A stretch of DNA of 62,177 nucleotides from Thermoanaerobaculia bacterium (GCA_947259925.1 CAMYOG010000021.1:1-62177); one strand, 5' to 3'; counted from the stretch's first letter, positions 43,035 through 52,415 are shown. Program-made: numbers and translations. Notes: generated from the letters alone by a model not told the origin.

Positions 43035-45491
43035 CTACGGATAGTAGCCGCTCAAGGTCCTCGGCGTCAGATCCTTGCGCGCCAGCTTGACCTCGATCGC
43101 CCGGAAGCTCTCCAGATCGCCCTGGTTGGACGACTGGTAGGTGAGCAGGTACTGCGAGCGGAGCTCCTGCTGGATGAGCGAGTAGACGTCGGCCAGCTGA
43201 CCCAGATCCTCGAGGAAGAACGCCCGGCCCCCGGTCTCGTCGCTCAGCCGCTCGAGCTTCAAGCGCACCGCCGACTCACCCTGGAAGAGCCCGATGGCGT
43301 AGAGCGTGACGCCCGCCCGGCGCGCGTAGTCGAGGGTCTCCTCGAAGTCGAAGCGACTCGCCTCGTCCTTGCCGTCGGAGAGGAGCAGCAGCGCCCGCTG
43401 ACCGCGCACGCCGGCGAAGTAGTAGAGCCCGAACATAACGCTGTCGTAGAGCGCGGTCTCGCCCTCGGCGGTCAGGCCGGCCAAACCGCCGCCGAGCCGG
43501 CGCAGATCGTTGGTCAAGCTGACGGCGAGCTTGGGCAGCCGGTTGAAGGTGATCACCGCCGCCCGGTCGCGCGGCGTCAGCGCCTGCTGGAAGAACTGCA
43601 GCGCCGCCACCCGGGTGTAGTCGAGCAGCGGACCCATCGACGCCGAGTTGTCGAACAGGATGCCTACGTGGATCGCCTGATCCTCGACCGTCTCGAACTT
43701 GAGCAGCTCCTGCCGAGTCTTGTCCTCGAACACCTCGAAGTCGGCCCGTTCGAGTCCCAGCACCGGCCGGCCGGCGGGATCGAGCACCGTGGTGTAGAGC
43801 TCCACCATCTGGACGTCGATCTCCTCCAGATGATCTGGCGCGTTGATGAAGACCAGGTCCTCGACCGAGCGGCCGTCGCCGAGATAGGCGACCGCGCGCA
43901 CGTAGATCAGCTCGGTGATCGGCGGCAGCGCGATCGGCTGCGAGAACGGCGCCTGGTAGAGAGTGGCGATCAGTCGATCGTTCAGGTAGTACTCGAGTCG
44001 CTCGAAGCTCTGCCCCGCCGGTACCTCGACCCGAGCCCGTGCCAGCAGGCTCCGCTCGTAGGTGACGCCGGCGCGCGGCTCGAGCAGCTTGACCGCGAAG
44101 CGCTCGCCGGCGGCGTTCAGCTGGATCTCGTCGAATGCCACGACCTCGCCCTCGACGTCCAACGCCTCGACCCGGAGCGCGTGCGGCTCCGGGAACTCAC
44201 CCAGATCGATCTCGACGTTGTACGGCGGCCGGGTCTTGGCCAGCAGCCGCTTCTCGTCGAGTATGAACGCCACCTTGGCGATCTCCTCGCCGACCGCGAG
44301 CGTGTCGAAGCGGACCAGCCCGCGTTGGAGGAGCGATCTGGGCGGAACGATCCGGATCGAGGTCTCGCCTCGCGCCACCGCCGCCGTCGCCTCAGCGAAC
44401 AGCCTGGCGGTGGTCGAATCGAGGGCGCCGCGCGGGGTGATGCGATTCTCGACCCTGGGAACGGTCAGCGGGGCCTGGTATCGGTAGTAAGAGTCGCCGT
44501 TCAGATCCTCGAGCCGCAGGATCAGCCGGTAGTCGCCCGGGCGCAGGTAGCGCTGGAACGCCAGGGGGATCCTGATGCCGAGGTAGTCGTCGACTGGAAA
44601 CGAGAACTTGTAGCGGAAGTTCTCGAACAGCTTGTCGTTGCGAATCACCTCGCCGGTGAGCTCGAAGTTGTACGACCGGAAGCCCAGGCTCTCGCCCGCC
44701 GCGATCGACTCGACCGGCACGGTCAGCATGCCCTGGGTGACCGTCCGGTGCTGATAGCGGCCCGGAAAGTCGAACGAGATCTCGGCGTCGAAGGTCTCGG
44801 CGCCCTCCGGCAGCGACGTGGTGAACGCCTGGAACGTCGCCAGCCACTCCTGGTTCTTCGGGCGCGGCTTGGCCACCATGCCCTGAAACGCGAGCTCCCA
44901 GTCGACGCCCTTCGCCTCGATGGCGGCCGCGGCGACCTTCAGCTTGTCGCCACCGATGCAGCGCCCCGCCTGCTCGATCTGGATGTCCGCGCGCGGCGCG
45001 GCCGGATGCCAGACGAAGGCCGGCTTGTCCCGTGGCGTCAGGAAGATCAGGAAGACGTCGTACCGGACCTGCTCGCTCCCCTGGTAGTACCAGATCTCCG
45101 CCGACGAGTAGCTTCCGGAGCAGCGCACCTCTTCCCGGCCCGCCGGCTCGCCGTGCACCAGATAGATCCGCGCCCGGTCGTCCTCGAGACCGTGATAGAG
45201 GGCACGCGCCTGATGCACCCGAGAGGTGTAGCGCTCCTTGAGCTCGTTGCGGGCGGTCTGCGGGTGTGGATCGCGCTCCCGCCAGAAGCGATCGATGAAC
45301 GCGTCGCGCTGGTAGTCGGTCGTCAGGCCGAGAAAGACTCGCTTCTCGGCGCCCAGGATCAGCGGATCGACTTCGACGAGCCAGGCCTTGTGGCGCTCGT
45401 TGAGCGGCTCCTCGTCCGCCAGGCCCGGGATCGCGAGGAGAAACAGGACGAGTAGTGTCGAGCTACGTTGGCCGAGTCGCGGAACCCTCAC
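43035..45491 (-). CDS. secreted GWxTD-domain and VWFA-domain protein
   Basis: The 818-residue product has a signal peptide (STLLVLFLLAIPGLA|DEE). Residues ~30-130 form a GWxTD-type domain (FLGLTTDYQRDAFIDRFWRERDPHP, YTSRVHQAR, RIYLVHGEP, WYYQG), a module typical of Acidobacteria and Bacteroidetes secreted proteins. Central Ig/beta-rich regions follow, and residues ~590-790 are a von Willebrand A domain with MIDAS motif DNSAS (HVGILFDNSASMG), the Thr in GLTAEGETALYDS and LLSDGKDEAS. It probably acts in protein-protein contacts in the periplasm. The GTG start at 45491 lacks a strong Shine-Dalgarno; it lies 14 nt after a lytic transglycosylase gene. Confidence 0.85.
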   Translation of the reverse strand: MRVPRLGQRSSTLLVLFLLAIPGLADEEPLNERHKAWLVEVDPLILGAEKRVFLGLTTDYQRDAFIDRFWRERDPHPQTARNELKERYTSRVHQARALYHGLEDDRARIYLVHGEPAGREEVRCSGSYSSAEIWYYQGSEQVRYDVFLIFLTPRDKPAFVWHPAAPRADIQIEQAGRCIGGDKLKVAAAAIEAKGVDWELAFQGMVAKPRPKNQEWLATFQAFTTSLPEGAETFDAEISFDFPGRYQHRTVTQGMLTVPVESIAAGESLGFRSYNFELTGEVIRNDKLFENFRYKFSFPVDDYLGIRIPLAFQRYLRPGDYRLILRLEDLNGDSYYRYQAPLTVPRVENRITPRGALDSTTARLFAEATAAVARGETSIRIVPPRSLLQRGLVRFDTLAVGEEIAKVAFILDEKRLLAKTRPPYNVEIDLGEFPEPHALRVEALDVEGEVVAFDEIQLNAAGERFAVKLLEPRAGVTYERSLLARARVEVPAGQSFERLEYYLNDRLIATLYQAPFSQPIALPPITELIYVRAVAYLGDGRSVEDLVFINAPDHLEEIDVQMVELYTTVLDPAGRPVLGLERADFEVFEDKTRQELLKFETVEDQAIHVGILFDNSASMGPLLDYTRVAALQFFQQALTPRDRAAVITFNRLPKLAVSLTNDLRRLGGGLAGLTAEGETALYDSVMFGLYYFAGVRGQRALLLLSDGKDEASRFDFEETLDYARRAGVTLYAIGLFQGESAVRLKLERLSDETGGRAFFLEDLGQLADVYSLIQQELRSQYLLTYQSSNQGDLESFRAIEVKLARKDLTPRTLSGYYP

Positions 45492-45505
45492 TGCAATACT
45501 TCATC

Positions 45506-47077
45506 CTACCCGCAGTCGGGAATCCTCAGGGTCTGGCCGACCCGGATCAGGTAGTTCGGCCCACGCACACGGTTGATATCCGCCAGCTCGCGGAGCCCGA
45601 CACACGGGTAGCGCGAGGCGATCCGGCCGAGGGTGTCGCCGCTCCGCACCCGATAGGGGATCATGCTCGGTCGCGGCGGGTAGTTGGCCGCGTTCATCTC
45701 CTGCGCGCTGGCCAGCAGCTCGCCCTCGAGGCAGTTGGCTTCGTAGGTCGGCAGGATCTGGGTCGGCACGACCACTACTTCACCGGCCTCGAACCGATCA
45801 CCCGCGTCCTGGCGCGGGTTGAGATTCCGCAGGGTCCGGAACCAACCGTTCGGGCTGCCGTCCTGGCCCAGGCAGACGGCGAGCTCGCCGAGCGAGATGC
45901 CGTTGCGCACCTGCAGGCGGGTGGTCTCGGTGTCCAGACCGGGCAGCTCCAGGTTGTAGCGATCGGGCTCCAGGAAGAGGAGCGCCGCGGCCAGCACGCG
46001 CGGCACGTAGTCGCGGGTCTCGCGCGGGAACTGGTAGTAGATCCGGCGGTCCCAGAACCGCGTCTGGCCGTAGCTGCGCTGGATCCGGCGCATCCGGCTC
46101 TCGCCACCGTTGTAGGCGGCGAGCACCTTCTCGAGATCGTTGTTGAAGAGCGCCAGGTTGTTGTTCAGATAGGCGACGTTGGCACGCGTGGCGGCGGCCG
46201 GGTCGAGGCGCTGGTCGAAGCCGCCGACGTCGCGCAGGCCATAGGCGCGCCCGGTCGAGCGCATGAACTGGAGCGGGCCGGCCGCACCGGCGCGCGAGTA
46301 GGAATGGACCTTGCCGCCGCTCTCGGTCGCCAGCATTCCGAACAGCAATGCCTCCGGCAGCCCGGCCTGCTCGTAGATCGGCGCCATCTGCGGCCGCAGG
46401 AACTGGTAGTTGTGCCACGCGGCCATCAGGTTCGGCCGCATCCAGGTGAGCCAGTCGTCGAGCGCCGCCTTGACCGGACCGTTGAGCTCGATCAGCTCGC
46501 GCAGATCGGTACCCCTGAAGAGCCGCGCGGAGCGCGCGATCTCGGCGGGATCGGCGCGATACGTCTCGTTGAGTGGCACTTCCGGATCGTCGCCGCCCGG
46601 CTCGCTCTCGAACTCGTTGGCGAACTCGACCAGCCGGAAGCCTTGATCCTGGAGCGCCGAGTTCTGCTGATCCAGCAGGTAGTCGTAGGCGGCGAAGAAG
46701 ACGTCCAGGTCGCAGTCGTCGCGGCGTGAGCATTCCAGGGTTCCGAGCCGGATCGCTGCGGTCGCCGCGGCGACCTGCTCACCGCCGAGGGTCTGCTCGC
46801 CGTCCAGGAGCAGCTCGAGCCCCGATTCAAACTCCCGGACCTGGAGCTCCAATTCGGCGTAGAGGCGCTCCAACTCGGCGAGTGCGGCCGGATCTGGTGT
46901 CCCTTGGGCGGCGAGGGTGGCCTCGTCAGGTGTCACCGCCGGCTCGATCCGCACCTGGACCGCCGGGTTGGCCCTCGGCGGCGTGTTGCCGCCCGAGCCG
47001 CAGCCACTCGAGAGGAGCGCGGCCAGGGCCACGATCGCCGTCGAACTGGAGTACCGCTTCGCCTGTCTACCCGTCAC
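45506..47077 (-). CDS. lipoprotein lytic transglycosylase with LysM domain (MltD-like)
   Basis: The 523-residue protein carries a lipobox (LLSSGC, Cys 26) and a soluble-lytic-transglycosylase domain (about residues 225-360) with the catalytic Glu in LLFGMLATESGGKVHSYSRAGAAGPLQFM, plus VAYLNNNLALFNNDLEKVLAAYNGG. A C-terminal LysM domain (YRVRSGDTLGRIASRYPCV...YLIRVGQTLRIP) binds peptidoglycan. It cleaves muropeptides during wall remodelling. The GTG start at 47077 has GAGGGGG eight bases upstream. It is the first gene of a minus-strand cluster with the GWxTD/VWA and thioesterase genes. Confidence 0.9.
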   Translation of the reverse strand: MTGRQAKRYSSSTAIVALAALLSSGCGSGGNTPPRANPAVQVRIEPAVTPDEATLAAQGTPDPAALAELERLYAELELQVREFESGLELLLDGEQTLGGEQVAAATAAIRLGTLECSRRDDCDLDVFFAAYDYLLDQQNSALQDQGFRLVEFANEFESEPGGDDPEVPLNETYRADPAEIARSARLFRGTDLRELIELNGPVKAALDDWLTWMRPNLMAAWHNYQFLRPQMAPIYEQAGLPEALLFGMLATESGGKVHSYSRAGAAGPLQFMRSTGRAYGLRDVGGFDQRLDPAAATRANVAYLNNNLALFNNDLEKVLAAYNGGESRMRRIQRSYGQTRFWDRRIYYQFPRETRDYVPRVLAAALLFLEPDRYNLELPGLDTETTRLQVRNGISLGELAVCLGQDGSPNGWFRTLRNLNPRQDAGDRFEAGEVVVVPTQILPTYEANCLEGELLASAQEMNAANYPPRPSMIPYRVRSGDTLGRIASRYPCVGLRELADINRVRGPNYLIRVGQTLRIPDCG

Positions 47078-47181
47078 TCGGCTGTCCCCCTCACGCTCGG
47101 TTCACTCGCGGCTGTGCAACCGGAGTGCCACTACACTCACCCGATGGTACGCCAGACGCCACCGAACGGTTGAGGAACACA

Positions 47182-48087
47182 CTACTCTCGGCGCTCGGAC
47201 TTCTCGCCGCCGGCGACCGCGTCGGCGACCGCGATCTCCCGGAAATAGCGGTCCTGGAGACCGGCGGCGGTCCGGTTGAGCTCCTCGATGACGTCGCCAC
47301 CGGTGACCCGGTCGACCACCAGGCGCAGCGGGCGCGAGCCGGAGGGCAACTCGATCAGCGCCAGGAGGGCGTCGGCCACATCCTGCGCATCGGGTGCGGC
47401 CTCTTCGAGCCGGGCGACGAACGCACCCCACATCCTGCCGGTGAGCTCCTCGAGACCGTCGTAGCCGGCCGCTCTCTCCTGGTCGGCGGGAGTCACGATC
47501 CGCTCGGCGTGTCCGGTGGCGAATGCGCCCGGCTCGACGATCGCCACCTCGACGCCGGTCCCCACCAGCTCCAGGCTGTAGCTCTCGGCCAGCGCCTCGA
47601 GCGCCCACTTGGTGGCGGTGTAGGGCGCGACATACGGCACCACGAAGCGGCCGAAGGTGCTCGAGACGTGAATCAGGAGCCCTGTACCGGCGGCCCGCAT
47701 CGACGGCAGCACCGCCCGGTTCACTCGTTGCGCTCCGAACAGGTTGACTTCGAACAGCCGGCGCAGCTCGTCGGCGGTGAACGCCTCGGCGACTCCCGAC
47801 ATGCTCACTCCGGCGTTGTTGATAGCGACGTCGATCCTGCCCAGCCGCTCGAGCGTCTCGGAGACCGCGGCCTCGACCGAGGCGTCGCTGGTCACGTCGA
47901 CCGGCTGGACCAGCAGGTCACCCTCCGAGCCGGCCGCCAGTTCCGCCAGCTCCGCGGCCACCAGCTGATGCCTGCCCTCGGGCTCGCGCATGGTGGCGAC
48001 CACCGAGTGGCCGCGCTCGAGCAGCGTGCGAGCGGTCAGGTGCCCGAAGCCGGTGGCGGCGCCGGTAATGAAAACGACTCGACTCAT
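47182..48087 (-). CDS. short-chain dehydrogenase/reductase
   Basis: A 301-residue classical SDR. The cofactor motif is FITGAATGFGHLTARTLLERG (TGxxxGxG), followed by NNAG in AINNAGVSM, the catalytic Ser in IHVSSTFGRF and YxxxK in YTATKWALEAL. GGAAGGAG precedes the ATG. The substrate is unknown; closest-looking patterns are SDRs acting on steroids or aliphatic alcohols/ketones. It diverges from the cox-like cluster that starts at 48176. Confidence 0.88.
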   Translation of the reverse strand: MSRVVFITGAATGFGHLTARTLLERGHSVVATMREPEGRHQLVAAELAELAAGSEGDLLVQPVDVTSDASVEAAVSETLERLGRIDVAINNAGVSMSGVAEAFTADELRRLFEVNLFGAQRVNRAVLPSMRAAGTGLLIHVSSTFGRFVVPYVAPYTATKWALEALAESYSLELVGTGVEVAIVEPGAFATGHAERIVTPADQERAAGYDGLEELTGRMWGAFVARLEEAAPDAQDVADALLALIELPSGSRPLRLVVDRVTGGDVIEELNRTAAGLQDRYFREIAVADAVAGGEKSERRE

Positions 48088-48175
48088 CCTCGCGTCTCCT
48101 TCCGATCTCCCTGTGGGCCGCGGCTAGGATAGCTGGCCGGGCGGCTCCGGCTGCTACTCTGTAGGAAGGCGACCG

Positions 48176-49045
48176 ATGTTCGATTCGATCGAAACGACCC
48201 GCGAGGAGTTGGCGCGCCACTCCTACATCGCCGATCCCGGGCTCGCGACCAGCCTGTTCCTGGCGCTCAAGATGGAGCGGCCGCTCTTCCTCGAGGGCGA
48301 GCCGGGCGTCGGCAAGACCGAGGTGGCCAAGGTCCTGAGCCGCGCCTTCGAGACAGCACTCATCCGCCTCCAGTGCTACGAGGGGCTCGACCTGAGCCAG
48401 GCGGTCTACGAGTGGAACTACCCCCGTCAGCTGCTCGAGATCCAGGCGCACCGGGGCGCCGGCGACGCCGAGGTGAGCGACATCTTCACCGAGGATTTCC
48501 TGCTCCGCCGGCCGCTCCTCCAGGCGATCGACGACGCTCACGAGCGGGCGCCGGTGCTGCTGATCGACGAGCTCGACCGGGCGGACGAGGAGTTCGAGAG
48601 CTTCCTGCTCGAGCTGCTGTCCGATTTCCAGGTGACGATTCCGGAGATCGGCACGATCCGCGCGCGCCACAAGCCGTTGACCGTGATCACGTCGAACCGG
48701 ACACGCGAGGTCCACGACGCTCTCAAGCGCCGCTGCATCTACCACTGGATCGACTACCCGTCGCTCGAGAAGGAGATCGAGATCGTGCGCCGCAAGGTGC
48801 CCGAGCTGACCGAGCAGTTGAGTCGCCAGGTGGTGGCGTTCGTCCAGGCGGTGCGCGACGAGGACCTCTACAAGCTTCCCGGGGTCTCCGAGACCCTCGA
48901 CTGGGCGGAGGCGCTCACCCACCTCAACACCGCGCGCCTGGCGCCGGAGATCGTCGAGTCGACGCTCGGTTTCCTGCTCAAGTACCAGGACGACGTGGAC
49001 CGGCTTCGCCCCCGCTGCGAAGAACTCGTAGCCGAGGTGTCGTAG
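48176..49045 (+). CDS. MoxR-family AAA ATPase (CoxD-like)
   Basis: The 289-residue protein has Walker A (FLEGEPGVGKTEVAK), Walker B (PVLLIDELDRADEEFE), sensor 1 (LTVITSNRTREVHDALKRRC) and the sensor 2/C-terminal helix layout of MoxR ATPases. In carboxydotrophs the homologue CoxD works with CoxE to mature the Mo-Cu CO dehydrogenase. The pairing with the VWA protein 26 nt downstream and coxG further on supports this subgroup. No CO dehydrogenase structural genes lie in the window, so it may mature another metalloenzyme. Confidence 0.9.
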   Translation: MFDSIETTREELARHSYIADPGLATSLFLALKMERPLFLEGEPGVGKTEVAKVLSRAFETALIRLQCYEGLDLSQAVYEWNYPRQLLEIQAHRGAGDAEVSDIFTEDFLLRRPLLQAIDDAHERAPVLLIDELDRADEEFESFLLELLSDFQVTIPEIGTIRARHKPLTVITSNRTREVHDALKRRCIYHWIDYPSLEKEIEIVRRKVPELTEQLSRQVVAFVQAVRDEDLYKLPGVSETLDWAEALTHLNTARLAPEIVESTLGFLLKYQDDVDRLRPRCEELVAEVS

Positions 49046-49071
49046 GGCCGGATCGGCCCTCCTGGTAGCGC

Positions 49072-50232
49072 ATGTCCCTGCTCGAGAACGTCGTTCTCTT
49101 CGGCCGGCTCCTCCGCCAGGCGGGCCTGCCGGTGTCGCCGGATCAGACCCGGGCCTTCGGCCGGGCGCTCGACTGGATCGACGTCGGCAGCCGCGAGCAG
49201 GTCTTCCACACCGCGCGCTCGTTCCTGGTCACCCGTCAGGAGGACCTGCGGCTGTTCGCGGTGATCTTCGAGCTCTTCTGGAGTGCCCACAGCCAGGGGA
49301 CCGAGCTGCGCCTCCCCCGTCGCCAGCCACCGAAGGCCGACCTCGAGCGGCGCTCCGACCTCTTCGAGCTGATCGCCGGGCGCGCGGACGCCGACGCGCC
49401 CGAGGTTGAGGTCGGTGACCGGGCGGGCTCGTTCAGCGCCGCCGAGGTGCTTCGACACAAGGACTTCTCGGAGCTTTCGGAAGCCGAGCGCGAGGAGGTG
49501 CGGCGCCACATCCGCGACATCCGCTGGCGGGTCAGCCGGCGGCGGAGCCGACGTCTGGTCCCCAATCGGCGGGGCGGCCGGCTCCATCTCCGCCGGGTGC
49601 TGCGCGACGCCGCCAAGCACGACGGCACGCCGCTCCGCCTCAGGCACCTGAGTCGCAAGATCAAGGACCGGCCGATCGTCCTGCTCGCCGACATCAGCGG
49701 TTCGATGGAAAAGTACTCGCGCCTCCTGCTCCACTTCTTCTACGGCGCGATCCAGGGCCTGCGCGAGGTCGAGTGTTTCGTCTTCGGTACCCGACTGACC
49801 CGGATCACCGAGCACCTGCGGGTACGGAACCTCGAGATCGCGGTCGAGCAGGCGGCGCGCGAGATCCTCGACTGGTCGGGCGGCACGCGGATCGGCGGAT
49901 CGCTCGCGGCGTTCAACCGGCACTGGGGCCGGCGCCTGCTGCGCCGTGGCGCCCTGGTGATCATCGTCAGCGACGGCTGGGAGCGGGGCGACGTCAGCGA
50001 GCTGCGGCGCGAGATGCGCTACCTGAGCCACCGCTGCCACCGGTTGATCTGGCTCAATCCGCATCTGGGCCACCCGGAGTACCAGCCCCTGGTCGAAGGG
50101 ATGGCCGCGGCGCTGCCGTTCATCGACGACTTCCTGCCGGTGCACAACCTGCGCTCGCTCCAGGATCTGGCACAGGCGCTCGACGCCCTCCCCGAGCGGC
50201 GCGGCAGCCGGGCGGCCGTGCACGCGCGGTGA
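49072..50232 (+). CDS. coxE: VWA-domain CoxE-like protein
   Basis: This 386-residue protein belongs to the CoxE group of VWA chaperones paired with MoxR ATPases. The N-terminal region is helical (LLRQAGLPVSPDQTRAFGRALDWIDVG, EDLRLFAVIFELFW), and the C-terminal VWA domain carries the MIDAS DISGS (VLLADISGSMEKYSRLLLHF) with GGTRIGGSLAAF and IVSDGWERGD. CoxE assists assembly of the CO dehydrogenase active site; here the client is unknown. The stop overlaps the next gene by TGATG. Confidence 0.88.
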   Translation: MSLLENVVLFGRLLRQAGLPVSPDQTRAFGRALDWIDVGSREQVFHTARSFLVTRQEDLRLFAVIFELFWSAHSQGTELRLPRRQPPKADLERRSDLFELIAGRADADAPEVEVGDRAGSFSAAEVLRHKDFSELSEAEREEVRRHIRDIRWRVSRRRSRRLVPNRRGGRLHLRRVLRDAAKHDGTPLRLRHLSRKIKDRPIVLLADISGSMEKYSRLLLHFFYGAIQGLREVECFVFGTRLTRITEHLRVRNLEIAVEQAAREILDWSGGTRIGGSLAAFNRHWGRRLLRRGALVIIVSDGWERGDVSELRREMRYLSHRCHRLIWLNPHLGHPEYQPLVEGMAAALPFIDDFLPVHNLRSLQDLAQALDALPERRGSRAAVHAR

Positions 50233-51647
50233 TGCGGCTCACCGACCGCCGTTGGATCGGTCTCGCGCTCCTGATCGGGCTGGCACTGTCGATCGCGATG
50301 GTGCCGCGCAGCCAGGTCGCTGGCGACCAGCTCAACCTCCTGGCCCTCGGCTGGCGGCTGCTGTTCGAGGGCGACTGGCCGGTACACGGCAATCCGACCT
50401 CGGCCGGCGGCTTCACGCCGGGCAGCCTCTCCGCCCTGGTCGTCGGACTGTCGCTCGCTCTCTGGCAGGATCACCGGGCGCTCGCCGCCCTGACGCTCGT
50501 CACCCACCTGATCGCCTACCTGCTGCTCGACCGGCTGGTGCGGCGGACCCTCGGGCCGGAAGAGCGCTTCCTGTTCGCGATCCTCTACTGGCTCAACCCA
50601 TGGCGCCTCTACCACTCGGCGTTCATCTGGAACCCGAACTTCCTGTTCGTGGTCGGCGCCCTCCATCTCTGGACGGCCTACGGTCTGCGTGAGCACCGGC
50701 GATTCTGGATCAGCTTCGCTCACGTCCTGGTCATCGGCCTGGCCGTGCAGGTCGCGATCCATACGCTGCCGCTGGTGCTGGTCTCGCTGCTGCTCTGGTG
50801 GCGTGGCTACCTGAGGCTGCACGTCGGCGGCGTGCTGGCAGCCGCTGCCGCGATCGCGGCGTCGCTCGCGCCCTGGCTGGCCGCGGCGATCGCCGACCCG
50901 ACGCTGCGGCCGAGCGCCGGGGACGGCACCTGGTTCTACTTCTTGAACACCTCTCTCAGGGCCGCCGTCTACTGGGTGCGCTATTCGTCGTACGCGCTCA
51001 GCTCCGAGGTCTCCTGTATCGACCTCGGCGGCCTGATCGGCGCGGCGAGCGCGGCCCGGCTCGAGCCGGCGGTGGAGGTCGTCAAGGCGGTCCTCTACTA
51101 CGCCACCCTGCCGCTGTCGCTGTGGGCCAACTACGAGCTCTGGAAGGGGGGCCGCCGCTGGTGGCGCCCGGTGACCGAGGTGGTGCGCACCGAGCGGGAG
51201 TGGCTCGTGGGCGTCGTCCGCTGGTCGTTCGTCGCCGTGCTGCTGATCTTCGCGCTGTCGCCGGCCACGGTCTCGAGGTGGTACCTGTTCTCGGTCTTCC
51301 ACCTGGCGGTCCTGCCGCTGGTGCTCGCGGGCGGCTCGCTGCTGCGTGGTCCGAGAGCCACGATTGCCCGTCGCACCGCCTGGGCCTACGGCGTCACTGC
51401 GGTCGTGCTCGGCGTCGCGCTCCTGTTCGGTGCCCCGATGTACCGCTGCGGCGGCGAGCGCTGCTCGCGGGCGGCGACCCTGCCCAGCCTTCGCCACGAC
51501 CATCCGATGCTCGAGCCGCTCGGGATCCAGGCGACGTGCCCGGTGGTCGTGGACGACCCGGCCGGTTGGTGGATCCAGACGGTACGGGACGGCCGACCGG
51601 GCGGCTATCTTCCGGCGCCGGCTCGTAATGACAGCGACCTCCAATAG
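50232..51647 (+). CDS. polytopic membrane protein, glycosyltransferase-like
   Basis: The 471-residue protein has about ten hydrophobic segments and begins with a short luminal/periplasmic loop after the first helix (SQVAGDQLNLLALGWRLLFEGD), similar in layout to GT-C glycosyltransferases of the ArnT/PMT kind, which use lipid-linked sugars. The expected acidic motif is represented only loosely by the Asp in that loop. Cys residues near the C-terminus (MYRCGGERCSR, QATCPVVVDD) lie in a soluble tail. The start is coupled to coxE. Its TAG stop lies within a CTCC-AATA-GGAG hairpin that is repeated near 54210. The function in this cluster is unknown. Confidence 0.65.
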   Translation: MRLTDRRWIGLALLIGLALSIAMVPRSQVAGDQLNLLALGWRLLFEGDWPVHGNPTSAGGFTPGSLSALVVGLSLALWQDHRALAALTLVTHLIAYLLLDRLVRRTLGPEERFLFAILYWLNPWRLYHSAFIWNPNFLFVVGALHLWTAYGLREHRRFWISFAHVLVIGLAVQVAIHTLPLVLVSLLLWWRGYLRLHVGGVLAAAAAIAASLAPWLAAAIADPTLRPSAGDGTWFYFLNTSLRAAVYWVRYSSYALSSEVSCIDLGGLIGAASAARLEPAVEVVKAVLYYATLPLSLWANYELWKGGRRWWRPVTEVVRTEREWLVGVVRWSFVAVLLIFALSPATVSRWYLFSVFHLAVLPLVLAGGSLLRGPRATIARRTAWAYGVTAVVLGVALLFGAPMYRCGGERCSRAATLPSLRHDHPMLEPLGIQATCPVVVDDPAGWWIQTVRDGRPGGYLPAPARNDSDLQ

Positions 51648-51674
51648 GAGGGGTCCAAGGGGAGGGCCCTCCCC
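51638..51674. repeat. dispersed hairpin repeat plus 16-bp palindrome after the GT-like gene
   Basis: CCTCCAATAGGAGGGGTCC (51638-51656) is nearly the reverse complement of the segment at 54208-54222. It is followed by the perfect palindrome GGGGAGGGCCCTCCCC (51659-51674). The two hairpins at the end of a gene could act as REP-type 3' stabilisers or terminators. No T-run follows, so a classical intrinsic terminator is not claimed. Confidence 0.6.
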
Positions 51675-51748
51675 CTGTCCAAAACCCCGTGTGATACCTT
51701 GGCCGAATCCACTGATTCGTTGGTTCCTTCGCAAAGGAGTTGGAGATC

Positions 51749-52351
51749 GTGAAGGTCGTTGGGGAGTACCTTTTCGACGCCACACAGCAGGAGGTCTGGG
51801 ACGGCCTGCTGGATCCCGATGTACTGGCCGCCACCATGCCGGGCGCCGACCGTCTAGAGCTGGTCGGCGAGAATCAGTACGAGGGTGAGCTCAACATCAA
51901 GGTCGGGCCGGTCCAGGGCAAGTTCAAGGGCAAGATCGATCTCGAGGACCCGGATCCGCCCAACGGCTACACGATGAAGGTCAGCGGCCAGGGGGCGCCG
52001 GGCTTCGTCAAGGCGACCGCCGACGTGCGGATCGAGGACTCCGGCGCGCAGACGCGCATGACCTACGACGGCGACGCGCAGGTCGGCGGCCGGATTGCGA
52101 GCGTCGGGCAGCGTCTCCTGGAGAGCTCGGCCAAGGCGATCATCAAGCAGAGCCTCGAAGGCCTGAACGAGACCCTGAAGGCCCGATCGCGCGGCGAGGG
52201 CGAGCAACCGGTCGCGGCCGAGGCGCCCTCGCAGGCCGAGTTCGCCACCGCGGTGGCGAAGGAGGTCGCGAAGGACATGGTGCCCAAGCCGGTCCTGATC
52301 GCGATCGTCGTAGTGATTCTCCTGCTGCTGCTCTACTTCGTACTCACCTGA
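51749..52351 (+). CDS. coxG: CoxG-like SRPBCC-domain membrane-anchored protein
   Basis: The first ~150 residues are a SRPBCC/START-like domain of the CoxG family (MKVVGEYLFDATQQEVWDGLLDPDVLAATMPGADRLE, then GPVQGKFKGKIDLEDPDPP and a C-terminal helix ASVGQRLLESSAKAII). A Pro/Ala/Glu linker and one C-terminal transmembrane helix (VLIAIVVVILLLLLYFV) follow. CoxG recruits CO dehydrogenase to the membrane in Afipia/Oligotropha; here it may tether another complex. The GTG at 51749 lies nine bases after AAAGGAG and gives the conserved N-terminus. Confidence 0.88.
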   Translation: MKVVGEYLFDATQQEVWDGLLDPDVLAATMPGADRLELVGENQYEGELNIKVGPVQGKFKGKIDLEDPDPPNGYTMKVSGQGAPGFVKATADVRIEDSGAQTRMTYDGDAQVGGRIASVGQRLLESSAKAIIKQSLEGLNETLKARSRGEGEQPVAAEAPSQAEFATAVAKEVAKDMVPKPVLIAIVVVILLLLLYFVLT

Positions 52352-52395
52352 GTCGCGCTGGAGCTTCCGGCCTGCCACCACCGCCCTTCGGGTCG

Positions 52396-52415
52396 CGAAA
52401 CAAAGACCTGTTTCG
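52396..52415. repeat. hairpin CGAAACA-6 nt-TGTTTCG upstream of the PQQ-propeller gene
   Basis: Seven bases pair perfectly around a six-base loop (52403-52408), in an AT-richer part of the 130-bp gap between coxG and the next gene. It may be an operator or a weak terminator; no T-tract follows. It is recorded as an observed structure without assigned function. Confidence 0.5.

Noticed and set aside
52396..52415. Hairpin before the PQQ-propeller gene as a riboswitch
   Set aside because: A single seven-base stem without further conserved structure is not enough to suggest an aptamer.
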